This document shows, piece by piece, positions 43,527-55,172 of a stretch of DNA of 64,000 nucleotides. A program made the position numbers and the translations under genes. The notes below the pieces were generated by a model. The model saw only the letters and a list, made by a program, of their open reading frames with translations, ran no database searches and was not told where the DNA came from. Within the stretch, counting starts at the first letter, position 1. Each line of letters opens with the position of its first letter. The stretch comes from Trichobilharzia szidati (taxonomy: Eukaryota > Platyhelminthes > Trematoda > Strigeidida > Schistosomatidae), in the NCBI GenBank assembly GCA_944472155.2, contig OX235271.1, forward strand, positions 20,529,710 to 20,593,709, given 5' to 3'.

Positions 43527-45020
43527 TCAAGGCGTCAAGGGACGTGCAAAAACTGGTGGTCCAGTGGTTTTAATATGATGAACGACGTGATGCTTTGGTT
43601 CTGTTCCTCGAAAAGAAGGTTGTAAAAGGTCAGGAAACTGATTTACCAAGTTGGTATATGGAGATGCTGGTGTGCGTGTGACCATCAAGTTCAACGATGA
43701 TGTACGGCTAATCGTACAAGCGATGTACGTTTTATTGAGCGAGTCTATTAGCTTAGGACTTATCGGATCAACTAGCAGTTTGTGTTGCTGTAGAAAATCG
43801 ATACCAAGGATTGGGGATGGAACGTCTGCTATGATGAACGACCAAGTGTAGGTATTCTGCAGACCAAAATCCAAAGTCATTCGTTTATTTCCATATGTAA
43901 CAATACTGGACATGTTAACAGCTTGGAGCGTAACTGCTGGATCAGGATGTTGACGTTCCTGTGTAGACGGAGGGAGAACACTCACCTCTGCTCCTGTGTC
44001 AACTAAGAATGTAGTACCGGTATTTTTATCTGTTACATAAAACAAACGACTGTTAGATCGTAGATTTCCAACAGTATTTTTTACACATGACGATATATCT
44101 TTTGGTTTAGTCTGAAAGTTGCAAGGTGAACGGCACCGTCGTGCATTGCTTCCATAACTACGGTGATACCAGCAAATATTATAGCGATGTCGTGACGTGC
44201 TAGGGGATCGAGAAAGACGTCGACGAGACGAGCTTCTAGGACGGCTTGGTTGTGTGCGTGTAGTCAGTTTCGCTAACTGACTCAGTAAGGTGTCGACTTT
44301 GTGTTCTAGAGTCTGTATTCTATCGTGAGTGTCTGGTATTCTGCTAGTGGAAGCGACAGATTGGGGTGTTGACCTCTCGTACATGCGATCCGCAATTTCG
44401 GTGAGCCTTTCTATGTCAATGTCGTCGTCTCCGGAAGCAAGAACCTGCTGGATGTTTGCAGGAAGTCGTCGCAGCCAGATTTGGTAAAAGAGACGTTTAT
44501 CGATTTCTCTTCCGGCAACTAGGCTTTGCATATGCCTCATGAGTTGCGATGGGGTTTTATCACCTAACTCAACATTGCTTAACAGGCGAACGAGTGCTTG
44601 CCTATCCAAAAGCGAAGTGCACCGAAGTACCTCTTCCTTCAACTTGTCGTAAGGCGCTTCTGTGCTGGGTTGAATGATGTATTGCCGTACCTGCTCGGCG
44701 ACTTCGTCTGGTAGTACTGTACTCAAAATGCCGAATTTAGCTGTCTGTGACGTGAGCTTATTGCTAGCCAAATAATGCTTCAGTCGTGCAAACCAAAGAT
44801 GAGGGTCTCTGGGTTTAAAAACTGGTAGAGTAAGAGAAATAGTACTGACAGATCCCAGCTCCAAGTTATCAGAGGTATTGGAAGACATGTTACAATTCGT
44901 AAAAAAATGGTTGAAGAGTAGCAAAATAGCAAAATTTGTGCACACTAAGAATATGGCAAAACAGAAAAACATGCAATGCAGATGCTTACCGCAATTTACT
45001 GCAGGTTGTGCTATGAGCAA
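43527..45020 (-). CDS. gag: Gypsy Gag and protease
   Basis: 497-codon open frame. The likely true start is the internal ATG at 44,888 (MSSNTSDN), since the 44 residues before it are a hydrophobic leader not expected in Gag. Gag capsid: [20 protein letters not shown] to [20 protein letters not shown]. The Arg/Ser-rich basic stretch is followed by [18 protein letters not shown], a CX2HX9CX3C finger of the CHCC type known from CsRn1-clade elements in place of the usual CCHC. Protease: [15 protein letters not shown] (catalytic Asp) and ILGIDFL. Its frame ends at 43,527 just before the RT. Confidence 0.9.
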   Translation of the reverse strand: MLIAQPAVNCGKHLHCMFFCFAIFLVCTNFAILLLFNHFFTNCNMSSNTSDNLELGSVSTISLTLPVFKPRDPHLWFARLKHYLASNKLTSQTAKFGILSTVLPDEVAEQVRQYIIQPSTEAPYDKLKEEVLRCTSLLDRQALVRLLSNVELGDKTPSQLMRHMQSLVAGREIDKRLFYQIWLRRLPANIQQVLASGDDDIDIERLTEIADRMYERSTPQSVASTSRIPDTHDRIQTLEHKVDTLLSQLAKLTTRTQPSRPRSSSRRRLSRSPSTSRHRYNICWYHRSYGSNARRCRSPCNFQTKPKDISSCVKNTVGNLRSNSRLFYVTDKNTGTTFLVDTGAEVSVLPPSTQERQHPDPAVTLQAVNMSSIVTYGNKRMTLDFGLQNTYTWSFIIADVPSPILGIDFLQQHKLLVDPISPKLIDSLNKTYIACTISRTSSLNLMVTRTPASPYTNLVNQFPDLLQPSFRGTEPKHHVVHHIKTTGPPVFARPLTP

Positions 45021-45136
45021 ACATCAGAATGAGTTCGAAGTGTCTAGTAAATATATAGATACGCGAGAGTTTTAATTATCCAGCAAGTGTAACGACGCGT
45101 CGAGGTCAACAAGTTGTCGTTGAGGTCAGCAAGTTG
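45021..45136 (-). other. Leader between primer site and Gag
   Basis: Contains two near-repeats of CAACTTG(C/T)TGACCTC-type sequence. No coding. Confidence 0.5.
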
Positions 45137-45151
45137 TCATCGGGCTCACCA
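45137..45151 (-). promoter_or_regulatory. tRNA primer binding site
   Basis: The minus strand reads TGGTGAGCCCGATGA, ten bases after the 5' LTR end. This resembles the complement of the tRNA-Trp 3' end (TGGTGACCCCGACGTGA, from general knowledge), as used by CsRn1. Confidence 0.65.
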
Positions 45152-45161
45152 ATTTGTTGCG

Positions 45162-45457
45162 TGTTCTATTTGACTAAATTAGCGTACACGTATTTCCCAC
45201 CACTTCTTCACGTTTATAGATGTGCATAGACGTTGTGGCTACTTGACGCCCACAACGTAAAATAAGACGGCACTTGTGAAGAGTGTAATCGTGTATTAAG
45301 GCAGTAGTCAAATTTCAAAATTGTATCAAGGTAACGTTCAACAGTAAATTGAAAAATGTTAACGAAGTACGTATAAAATTGGTCTCCGGTAACGTATAAT
45401 ATAAGTATGCAAATTAGATTAAAAACGTATGTTTATAGTTGGTATAGTGGTACTACA
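45162..45457 (-). repeat. LTR (5' LTR of the minus-strand element)
   Basis: Minus strand starts TGTAGTACCACTATACC and ends near AGTCAAATAGAACA. Partner of 40,267-40,557. Confidence 0.88.
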
Positions 45458-46450
45458 TGTAGGAGAATTTTCGTTTGTCTTTCGTATTACTCTTCTTCAC
45501 TTTTCTCTTTATTCAATGCAGTGTGGCGTACCTTGAACTCAGCTTCTCCTTCTCTTATCCACCTTCGCAATGAGTCACCTTCGCTTTCATCATCCTCCTC
45601 TTGTCGATTATCTTCCGGGTATCTGTTGAGAGGCATTCCTTGTCTTGTCTCTTCTGTCTTCCTAGAAACTTTGTACTTGTTTCCTTAAATACCGATTTCA
45701 GAGAGTTCCTATGTTCTTCCACTCAGGTTTCGTCAGTGATGCCACGCAGCGTGTCCTACTTTGCTCTGATATCTCTAACGAAGGCATCCCATGCAGTTTT
45801 GTCCTTCAGTTTCTGAATGTTGAACTTGAGTTGCAGTGGTCTGTCTCCATTTGTTTTCTTGCATTTCAGCTTCACATTGAAGTATATGATGATGTCAGCC
45901 GACGTCTGCTCCCCTTCTTGACTTCGTATTCAGTAGGCTGACTGCGTCTCCACTTCCTTGAGCAGTAATGATATGGAATCTTCTTGGTTTGTGTTTTGTC
46001 CGTCAGGCGAAATCCATGTTGCTTTGTGTTAGTACACGCTCCCTCTGATCATCAAGTCGTTGAAAGAGCAGAAGTCTGCGAATAATTCTCCGTTCTCGTT
46101 CATTTCTCAGAGCGAGAGCCTCACGACCCATGATGTGTTCTCTTCCTGTATTATCTGCTTCCAGTTCGGCTGGCATTCATATCGTTCATGAGGATTTGGA
46201 TGTCTCCATTTGAGATGTTGTCCATTAGTATTTGTAGTTGTCTGTAAAAGTCCTCCTTTTCTTGTTCCACGTTGTCAGTAGCCCTATGTGTAGACTTCCA
46301 TAATTGTGACCTTCCTTCCTTGCTTCTGAGTTGAATCGTGATGTCGTGATCCTGCGGGATGAAATTGGTTCCCACTGCAATAGGGCTATGATTGCGATTG
46401 GTGAAATCATGATAGCCACTCAGTGCCTCAGAGTGTTCGTGTTTGTCGTC
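45458..46450 (-). mobile_element. RTE element Y, endonuclease half
   Basis: Minus frames give LLQWEPISSRRITTSRFNSE, DFYRQLQILMDNISNGDIQI and LMNDMNASRTG (RTE endonuclease C-terminal half), then broken pre-RT sequence to 45,458, where the LTR element interrupts. 45,480-45,560 parallels 63,930-63,995. The first part of the endonuclease is missing. Confidence 0.78.
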
Positions 46451-46451
46451 T

Positions 46452-46588
46452 GGGCTAACTAACTAACTCATTAAATATCAAACCAACCAGCTGACTAAAT
46501 ATATAACTTACTTATTGACTAACTAACAAAACAAATGACTCACTAAATCACTAACTAAATATCCAACCAATTAACAAACTAAGTTATT
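46452..46588. repeat. CTAA-type degenerate satellite
   Basis: Runs such as CTAACTAACTCATTAAATAT and ACTAACTAACAAAAC. Lies between the 3' end of RTE X and the 5' side of RTE Y. Confidence 0.75.
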
Positions 46589-46589
46589 T

Positions 46590-48060
46590 TTATTATCGTT
46601 CCCTTTTGATCCTAGTGGAACATAGGTCTTCAACTGCACGCCTCCACTTGCTTCTGTCTTCTGGTGTACTTTTCACCTGCATCCATGTTACTCCATACTG
46701 TTTCAACTCCTCTTCACACGGTCTCCTCCATGTCACCCTTGCACTGACGTCCCACTCGCCGCTTCCCTTTCGGGTTCCACTCGAGCTATGGCCTGCATTG
46801 CGCATGATGTCACCTAGCGTCCTCGTCAGCTAGTGTCCAAACCAACTTCACTTTCTCCTGGATATTTGTTAGGCGATTGGTTCCTGTTTTGTTTGTTCCC
46901 ATAGTTTCTTGTCGGTGATTCTTTCCGACCATCTGATCTTCAGTATAGAGCCAGCGAAGACAGTTGTTGATAAAGGTCTGCAACAGGCTGTTGGAAATAT
47001 TCTTTGTGACCCACTGGCCAAGTTTCTGATGCTTATAGAAGAAGTGACCGACTTGACGTTTGTATTGAAAATCCGAATTTTGTTGTTGATGCAGGCTGAG
47101 TGACGAAGATTTCCATATTGGTTTGAGGTTGATGAATGTGTTTCCCGCCTTGCCGATTCTCGGTTTGACATCCTCGTCCGTTCCTCCTGTAGTTGAGACA
47201 GTGCTCCTTATATAAGCGAATGACGTAACCTCTTTCAAATCTCTCCCATTGATGGTGATTGGCACTGGATGTTGCTGGTGTTGTTGTTGGTTAGTTGGTT
47301 ATTTTCATAACCTCCGTCTTGTCTATGTTCACCTGGAGTCCTGTCTTCTCTGGCTGCTTCTTCGACCAGTTTGTCGGTTTTCGCTTGTAAGTCTTCGATT
47401 TTGAGTGACATCAAACATAAATCATCCACGCGCGAAATCCAGGTCTTCTAGTTTCTTCACGTCGGTCCTGTCTTCTCATTTCCCACTGTCTCACACATAA
47501 TCCAATGCACCAAAATTAGGAATATCATTGGTGATAATAGGCACCCTTGACTGACTCCTGTGTTTACTCCAAACGCCTCGCCGAGTTTTCCGTCGTGGGT
47601 GGATCACTTGACATTTGCCGTTGTCGTACAGCTATTGAATGAGGTTGATGAATATTTTGGGTACGCCATAGTACTCGAGTAGTTTGCAAATTACTTCGCG
47701 GTCAACGCTGTCGAAGGCCTTCTCAAAGTCTATAGAGTTGATGTAGAGGTTTGATTGCCATTCCATGCTTTGTTCTGTGATGATGATGCGTAGAGCCGCA
47801 ATTTGATCGGTACATGATTTGCCTTTCCTGAATCCAGCTTGTTCTGGTGGGGCTGGTGGAGTTCTGTATCCAGTGCGTCCTTTATTCTCTCCAGGATAAT
47901 GCGACTCAAGAATTCACTTGGCGTCGACAGGAGCATGATTTCTCGCCAGTTCTTGCAGAGTCCTGAGTCGCTTATGTTTGGTAGTTTCACAAGGTAACCT
48001 TTCCTCCAGTCAGTAGGCACATTTCCCTCCTTCCAGACCTTTTGTGAGAATGGAGCCAAA
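46590..48060 (-). mobile_element. RTE element X, 5'-truncated (RT to C-terminus)
   Basis: Minus strand from 48,060: APFSQKVWKEGNVPTDWRKG, then LSRIILERIKDALDTELHQP, GVSQGCLLSPMIFLILVHWI in a second frame, FARVDDLCLMSLKIEDLQAK (47,440-47,382), NGRDLKEVTSFAYIRSTVST, and the C-terminus VTWRRPCEEELKQYGVTWMQ plus DRSKWRRAVEDLCS (46,740-46,615). The FADD box is interrupted by two extra residues (FA-RV-DD). Several stops. Both ends abut CTAA satellite. Confidence 0.83.
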
Positions 48061-48064
48061 GAAG

Positions 48065-48815
48065 CCTAATGACTAATTATTTCAGTAACTTGCTAACTAA
48101 CCACTAGACAAATTAACTAACTAACTAACTAACTAACTAACTTATTAACTAACTAACTGACAAACTAACTAACTAACCAACTAACTAAGTCACTAAGTGA
48201 AGATATAATGAAATAAATAACTCAGTGACTAACTCACCAACTCACTAACTAGAAAACTAACTAACCAAATAACCAACTGGTGACAGAAATAACCAAAGGA
48301 AAATTTAACTAACTCACTCAATAACTAAGTGACTAACTGACAGTCAAACTAACTCGCTGACTTCTTAAATATTTGAATAAGTAATTCACCAGCCAGCTAG
48401 CTAGCTGAATAACTAGATATGTGCATAGCTAGTGAAATATCTAACTAACTAACTCACCAACTAAATAATAACTAAATATCTAACCAACTCAATCAATAAC
48501 TAAGTAACAATCTAAATAACTGACTCACTAACAAACTAACTCGGTAATTAAGTCACTCAATCCCCCGATAACTGAATGACAAACTATAACGATATTTCAC
48601 ACGAACGCCAACTGACGAACTTAATAACTGACCCACTAATTCACTCGCTGAGTATCCACATAAATAATCAATTGACTAACTATCTCACTCCTTATCCAAT
48701 TAACTAGCTAACTGACTGACTAACCAAATGAACAGCTAACTAAGGAACCAAGTGCATGACTAAGTCACCAGCTAACACAATAACTAAATAACTACCTAAC
48801 TAAGCAAGTGCGTCG
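48065..48815. repeat. CTAA-type degenerate satellite
   Basis: About 750 bases of ACTAA/CTAA/CTCA variants, e.g. CTAACTAACTAACTAACTAA at 48,119, eroding outward. Not a perfect microsatellite; units of 4 and multiples of 4. Confidence 0.85.
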
Positions 48816-49427
48816 ATAATTAACGACTATTGAAATAAGGACTAGAATAGTTGATGGTATTCGAGATCTGTGAAGCATATCTACGTCATAATACGGAGGA
48901 ATACCCCATTGAGGAATCAACCAACTAACATCAACAGATAAAATAGCAACAACAACTCGGACAGCAATCTGATTATGACGCTTCATCGAGCTTGAGGCAT
49001 TTTCAATCGATGAATACACCATGCAGAACTCCTTAATATGTGTGGAACGTACGGAACTCAAAGATCCACTGAATAAGTGTGTGACAGTCATACAGTCATA
49101 AAACAGCCCCTGAATATCAAGACAACTCCACAAATCACCATCACCTGAGAGAATGACAATCCACACACACCTCGACAATAAATCAATTAATTGGCAGACG
49201 TCACTGAAAACGACCAGAATCAATAAGAAACGCAGGGAAATGGGTGAGGATATTTCTCACTGCAAAACAAACTCACTGTGCTTTCGTCTCAATATCCGTG
49301 TACAAATCGAATGGAGGCAGTTATTGATAGCTTCAAACCTGTTGTGTCTAGTATTTTCACACAGATTGAATATCAGCTGCAGACTGTAGAAGGCTGTGTG
49401 CGAAAATAACATTTTGAGAGACAGTTC
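48816..49427. other. Apparently unique sequence
   Basis: A 143-codon minus frame (49,223-48,792) has no recognised domain and is probably chance. No repeats matched elsewhere in the window. Confidence 0.4.
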
Positions 49428-51604
49428 CTATCCTCACTTGATCACAATAAGTCACAAGACAGCAAAACGAATTCACACCTGAATCAGCACACAACATGAG
49501 AATGCGGATTCAGTCTCATCCGAAATAAAACAATATCCTAGTGGAAGTGTGTGGAAATGGTGATAAAATGGTTAGTCAGTGAGTCAGTTACTTACTGTCG
49601 GTTTTGACTGTGAAGTGAATCGCTCGCAGTCAATCATCACTGTGTCTATCTCAACACACCTTCACATTACTGGGATTAATTGAGTCAGGAAATGACTGTA
49701 AATTTCCCCCACCACACACTGCGCACTGTGGACAGTTGGAGAGATACAGTAGCACTCACAATGCACCAATCTCCATTCACTCGTATGTGTGTCGTTGTCA
49801 AGGTGGTAAGGACGATCGTTGTCCATGCACATGCTCCTGGGTTCAATCGGCGGTCGACGCATACCTGATATCAGTGTTCGGCCTGCCTTATTTTCGGCTG
49901 CCTATATCACGCACTGACAATTTCATGTTTATATCGAAAGAACTGTGTGTAGTCAAACTATGATAAAATCAGACGAAACGAAATTAATCAATGTCATCAT
50001 GCAATATTAATTGCTATTTCATATGGTTAGGGGATGAATACTGGGTAGGGAGGAGACCAGCGATGGCGATTGAATACGCGTGAGCATGTTCGTATTTTGA
50101 CCTTCGTCTAGTGATAATTTGCATCCTTGTGCGTCGTCGTACGCATGTGCGTGTGCGTGCGTGTGTGTGTGAGTCGCCATGTGCCTGTGCGTGTGTGACT
50201 GATTGAGTCATTTGGAGAAATAAGAAGAGATGGAGTGAGAGGGCATGAGAGATTGGAATGGAATGAGGAGATTATTTATATCCTCCCCACTAAATAATTA
50301 ATGCTGTAGTGATGACAGGATTGCACGTAATCTTTTATCTCAGTAATAATCAGTTATTCCACGTAGCAATATGTGAATCTGGTTAGGAACTCCCGTGTAG
50401 CAGTGTGGATAGATGACAGTGTTTCTGCCAGATGAATATCATCCTCACTTCTCTTCGTTCACTCACTCACTCACTCACTCACTTCACTCAGTCACTCAGT
50501 AACTCACTAACCACAATATCAAGTGCATTCACTGACAAGTTTTCGGTGATTTCAATTTGAGCCCACACAATGCTGCATTCAGAAGAATCAACTAGGCTTC
50601 ACAAAACAACCGTATCACTATTGATATCTAGAAAAATAACGATAAAATCACTAGCAATAATAATATCTATAATAACGTGGATAATGATTTGGTTAATTGC
50701 AAAAGAGTAATTAAGATAGAGAATGGAATTCTAAGCATTTGCTACAATATCGCATCTAATTAACTAAACGACAATAAAAACAAAAGGCGTTTAAGCACAG
50801 AGAAAAGGCAGTCAGAATTGATGGTAGCAATATTCCGACATTGGCAGTAACATTGAAGCCAAAATCTATACAAAAATTGTGAAATGATAATAACAAAAAT
50901 GATAATTATTAATAATGATAGTAATGATAACAAGTTGAATAACTAAGATCGGAAGATAATTGAAACGAGGTCACTGTGAATAACAAAGAGGAGAAGATGA
51001 AAGAGTCGTTTATTGTGCTATTTACACAGTAAGGCGTAGGTGTTACGCTTAGGACTGGAGGGCGAGCCAAATAAGCTGTCGTTGAGATTCTCTACTTTGT
51101 TATGAGAGTGAATAATCTTGTTTAATGAATTTTAGTCCTACCCAATGGGTTTCAAGGGGCGACTTGTGAATGTGGAGGGTGCTGAGTGTCAGACAACATG
51201 GATTTGGACCACTCATCTCATGAATTCAAGCATCTGTCGATTACAGTAATAATGAGCTGACTGACTGGTTGACTCACTACACTACTGACAACTATCAATA
51301 CCCTGTGCACAATGACATAGTCTCATCTGACTGAACGGCACAGGAAAGACTCAGGATGAGTGGTGAACAACAACAGGTAGGACGTGAGAGTTGACAAATT
51401 GTGAAAGTGGATGTTGAGTGACTCTAGTCACGCAGTCAAGCTGGCTGTCTGACTGGGTGATTGCTTGGCTGATTGTCTCTCCTGGTTATTCTGATGAGTA
51501 TGCTGGTGGGAACATTTTTTCACAAACTGACGAGATGTGGGATGTCGGACGAATGCAGTTCTCGGGATAGAAATATTCCGAGTCATTTTACGCCAGATTA
51601 GGTT
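49428..51604. repeat. 2.1-kb segmental direct repeat, copy B
   Basis: Direct copy of 36,211-38,352. Contains a longer GT/GC-rich simple repeat (50,120-50,200) and (CACT)n (50,458-50,486). Its right edge abuts the upstream half of the CR1-like RT. Confidence 0.88.
49792..49859 (+). repeat. Degenerate tRNA-like (SINE head) sequence, copy B
   Basis: CAAGGTGGTAAGGACGATCG then GGGTTCAATCGGC. Counterpart of 36,581-36,648; box B slightly better preserved. Confidence 0.5.
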
Positions 51605-52285
51605 TTCTCCTGACTTCTTTGTATGCTGCAGGCATTTTTTGACAACGCCTGTTCTAGTAATTCAGGTTTGCGCCTGTATTTGAGGTTAACTCTCTGACAC
51701 TTGTAGGGATCCAATGTATGGCGATTTAGCTTGAAACACTGACGGGCTGATGTTCGAGACTTCTTTGCATTATTCAGACTTGGATGTGACTGGCAAAGAC
51801 ACAGTCATATCATCAGCGTGTTTGACGAAGTTGTTTTCTTCCTGAAGAGGCGAGTCATGTGCGAAGGAAAATAAAAGAGGTTGGTACAAAGAAGATACCG
51901 TTCTGACATACTGACTTTAATGAGTTAGGCGAAGGAGGATTCGCGTTTCTGAACAGTATATCGTTTTCTTTTCGAGAAATGAGAGTGCATCTAGTTAACT
52001 GTCCAGGACTCGGTCTGTGTCATGGATAGCTAATTCAATGAAAGTCATCTGGATGCAGACTGAAAAGCAATTGAGCAGTGAAAGAAGGTACATAGGACAT
52101 ATTTGACTGAGTTGACTGAAATGGAGACAATATTATGATGTGAGATAGCAGTGGGAACAGAAGCGTCAGCTTCAGCAGCGGTAGCAGCATTAGCATCACC
52201 ATCTAAATTACTTCTGTCCTGTTTATGCGCAATCTGTCTGGGGTCATTGGAACTCTTCAAGTGAGGGGAAAGGGGGGTCACGGTT
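51605..52285 (-). pseudogene. CR1-like RT fragment, upstream half
   Basis: Minus frames give LSPHLKSSNDPRQIAHKQDR, SVNSVKYVLCTFFHCSIAFQ (RT blocks aligning with LEPSLNSFNDPNQFNYKHSR and KYVRCAFLDYTSAFDSVSR of the 29.9-kb element), then FVKHADDMTVSLPVTSKSE (HADD in the YADD position) and DPYKCQRVNLKYRRK. Broken by frameshifts. Colinear with, and upstream of, the fragment at 35,893-36,200. Confidence 0.8.
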
Positions 52286-52590
52286 GGGTGAGAGTGATGC
52301 TTCCATTGATTTCAGAGGAGTAAAAGTAATCACAAAGGGTCTAAATTTACAATTTGAACCAGTAGATGATTTAAGTACTGGGATAATCGTCACGACTTCA
52401 CATGCGCGAGGTTCAATAGTACTGGAGGCCGATGACTTTGAGAATGTGTGTAAGGAGAGGAGAATGGTTGTCTGTAAGTTTTTGTTTACAGGAGTAGTTG
52501 GAAGGTTGTAATCGATGCTTCGTTAATGAGTCACAGTTATGAGACATTCGAGATCAGGTGCGATGAAAGGATGAAACCAGCTAGCTCAAC
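52286..52590. other. No recognised gene
   Basis: A 75-codon frame (52,284-52,511) has no recognised domain. Confidence 0.4.
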
Positions 52591-53610
52591 ATCTAACAAA
52601 CAAACTAACTTAGTAAATCACTAACTATAAACTAATGTACTAAATAACCGACTAACTAGCTAAACAAATATCTGACTCATTAACTAATAAAATTACAAAC
52701 AAAAAATATCTAGCTAACTAACTAAATTACAAACTCCACAACTGAATTAGTAACTACTCAAATACTCAATTTACAAAATGACTAACTAACTATCTGACAA
52801 ACTCACTTACTCAATAAGCCACAAACTAAAAAATTAATTAACTGACTAGCTAAATAACCAAATAACTAACCAACTAAATAACCAACTGAATAGGCAACTA
52901 ATTAACTAAGTAACCAACCCAACTGGAAAACTAGCTCACTAACTGGCGACCAATTGAAAAGCGTATTAGCTATCTACCCAAGTCACCTACTCACTAACTT
53001 ACTAGGTAAGTTACCAACTGTCTAAATATCTATCCCACGAACTCACTGAATTTGTAGCTCAGGAGATCAATAAATCACTGACTAGCTAACTTAATAACTG
53101 GGGAACCAAATCTGTCACACGCTAACTTACTAAATAACGAAATAACAAATTTGGTAACTAACAAGCCACCCAACTAACCATTTCACTCACTCACTCACTC
53201 ACTAACTCACTCTCTAACTAACTAAATAACTCGCTTGCTTGCTGTCTAAGTAACTAACTTACCAACTGACTGAACAACCAAACAACTAACTCTTCGGCTA
53301 TCTAACTGACTAACTAACTAAGTATTTGGCTGCCTAACTAACGAAATAACTAACTAATGAATCCACTGGCTGAACTAAATAACTAATCAAGTAACTAAAC
53401 AAATCACTATATCGCCTAATAACTATCTAGCAAACTGACTAAATAAATAAGCATAGATATCCGACTAAATAATTAGGCATTTCAGTCTCTCCTTGAGTAA
53501 GTAACTAGCAAACAAACTAACCATCTAACATATAAACCCACTCACACGCTGACTAACTAGCAGACAAACTCAAAGACAAACTAATTCACTTACTAACTAA
53601 CGTCAAGTTG
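52590..53610. repeat. CTAA-type degenerate satellite, ~1 kb
   Basis: Same family as 48,065-48,815; includes CACTCACTCACTCACT at 53,188-53,206. Heavily diverged. Confidence 0.85.
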
Positions 53611-55040
53611 AATACAGGAAATAATTGATCATAGTTTGTGTGCAGTGATGGCTTTCATTGATAATCATTTGTCAAGTGACTTTGACACTTCAACGCTGCA
53701 GTAACCAACTTTTGATTTCGCGATTCAAACGAAACTTCAGATGGAGTGTTGTAAAGTGCTGAGACACCAGTGGTCAGAGGATACGACAGATGACAGCTCG
53801 ACTCACACCCTGATTGATATCTTGAGATGACGAGGCAACAGCAACAAATGACTCCGTTCACTCGACAATATTATTTCAGTGCACAGACGCGGAGTAACGC
53901 ATGGTCATCAAGTCACACCTACAATGTAATCTTCAATCGATTATGCGTTGAAGAATAATCCGTCGGAATACCTTGAATAATAGCTCTTCTCTGCAGTGAG
54001 CTTCGCTCTGCACCAGATGAAGTATTTCTCTCCTTTCATCCGACACTCTTCAGTCGGTGGGTTTTATGAATAACTCAGAAGACATCGAGGTGTTTCATTC
54101 ATTTCGGACAGTGTGTTGCGTACATCAGTGTGAAGCACTTCAGCTAATGATGATGAGGATGATGATGTCAAGATGCTTCACACCCCCGAGGTGATCCACG
54201 CATCTCAATGTGCACCAATCACAACAACTCTTCATTCAATATCGTCTGTCATGTAAAGTAGAAAAGACAGATGGTGGAATAAGCAGCACTCCAGTCAGTG
54301 TAGGCTTTTACTCTCAAACTCACGACTTCAATGGGAATGCTTCAGTGATCTCCAAGTAACATAAGACGACTGAATGCCAACCAGTGAGTAGGATGCATTC
54401 CTCAGTTCAGAGGAGATGTGATGTCATGCATATTCAGTGTTTCGTATGATATCTTTGTGATGCGTAGTACAACTGCCACACTGTCGTCAATGTTCGACTG
54501 TTCGCTGTCTACTAAGCGAACTATGTCGTATGCACTGATGTCAATGTCTGTGTGAAGTGAGGTGGTGAGTGGTGTGTGAGAAAATCATCAATTCAGCCAG
54601 TTTCACACACATGTCATTGTGTCACCATATTGTATTCCAGAATCAGTGAATCGTGGAAAGCAGTGTGATCCTAGTGAAATTCCGGAATATTTGGTGTGAG
54701 ATGAGAGTCGATTTTCGGTGGTTACATTGAACCTGTTCGATTTTGTGCATTCGAGCATCAGTTGGTAGATTTTCTGGTAATTTTCCAACTCAATCTCCTT
54801 TGTGTGTGTGTGTGTGCAGTACACACATCAGTTGGACGAAGATTCCCATAGAAAATGCATTGATTGACGCGACCTCCCGAAATATCGGATTCTTTGTATT
54901 GAGTATTTATTGTTAGACATCTTATACACACTCAGGAAGAAGGTGTATTGGTGGAGTGATTCGGTGTTCTGATAAGATATTCTCATAATATTCGCACTAG
55001 TTGTATTATTATTGCTGAGATAACTTGATCGTATTGACTG
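53611..55040. other. No recognised gene
   Basis: A (GT)n run at 54,798-54,817 and a GATGATGAG patch near 54,148. No domains or element ends found. Confidence 0.4.
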
Positions 55041-55052
55041 TCGCGTCGGGCC

Positions 55053-55170
55053 ACTTCAACGTGCACATACCAGTTTACTTGCTCGTGTGTAGCTGAGTAC
55101 ATCGGCCGTGCCATGCGCCACATTGAAAAACGTGCTCGTTAACACTACCCAGCAGAAGGAAAACGTTCGG
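55053..55170 (+). pseudogene. PLE GIY-YIG fragment fused to a Gypsy remnant
   Basis: The frame reads TCTYQFTCSCVAEYIGRAMR, HIEKRAR, stop, HYPAEGKR: CxC, YIG and RxxxHYP of the PLE nuclease. At ~55,170 the homology switches within a few bases to Gypsy RT. No PLE sequence resumes downstream. Confidence 0.8.
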
Positions 55171-55172
55171 TA

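Larger units (their letters stand above)
40267..45457 (-). mobile_element. Gypsy/CsRn1-like LTR retrotransposon, ~5.2 kb
   Basis: Two ~290-base LTRs bound Gag, protease, RT, RNase H and integrase on the minus strand. LTRs differ at about ten positions by eye. The primer site and Gag CHCC finger suggest the CsRn1 lineage first described in Clonorchis. It lies inside RTE element Y: the RTE linker resumes on each side. Both flanks include TAC at the junction, compatible with a short target duplication that is no longer exact. Confidence 0.9.

Noticed and set aside
48065..48815. CRISPR array or telomere
   Set aside because: Irregular CTAA variants without spacers or a fixed repeat; eukaryotic satellite is the right reading.
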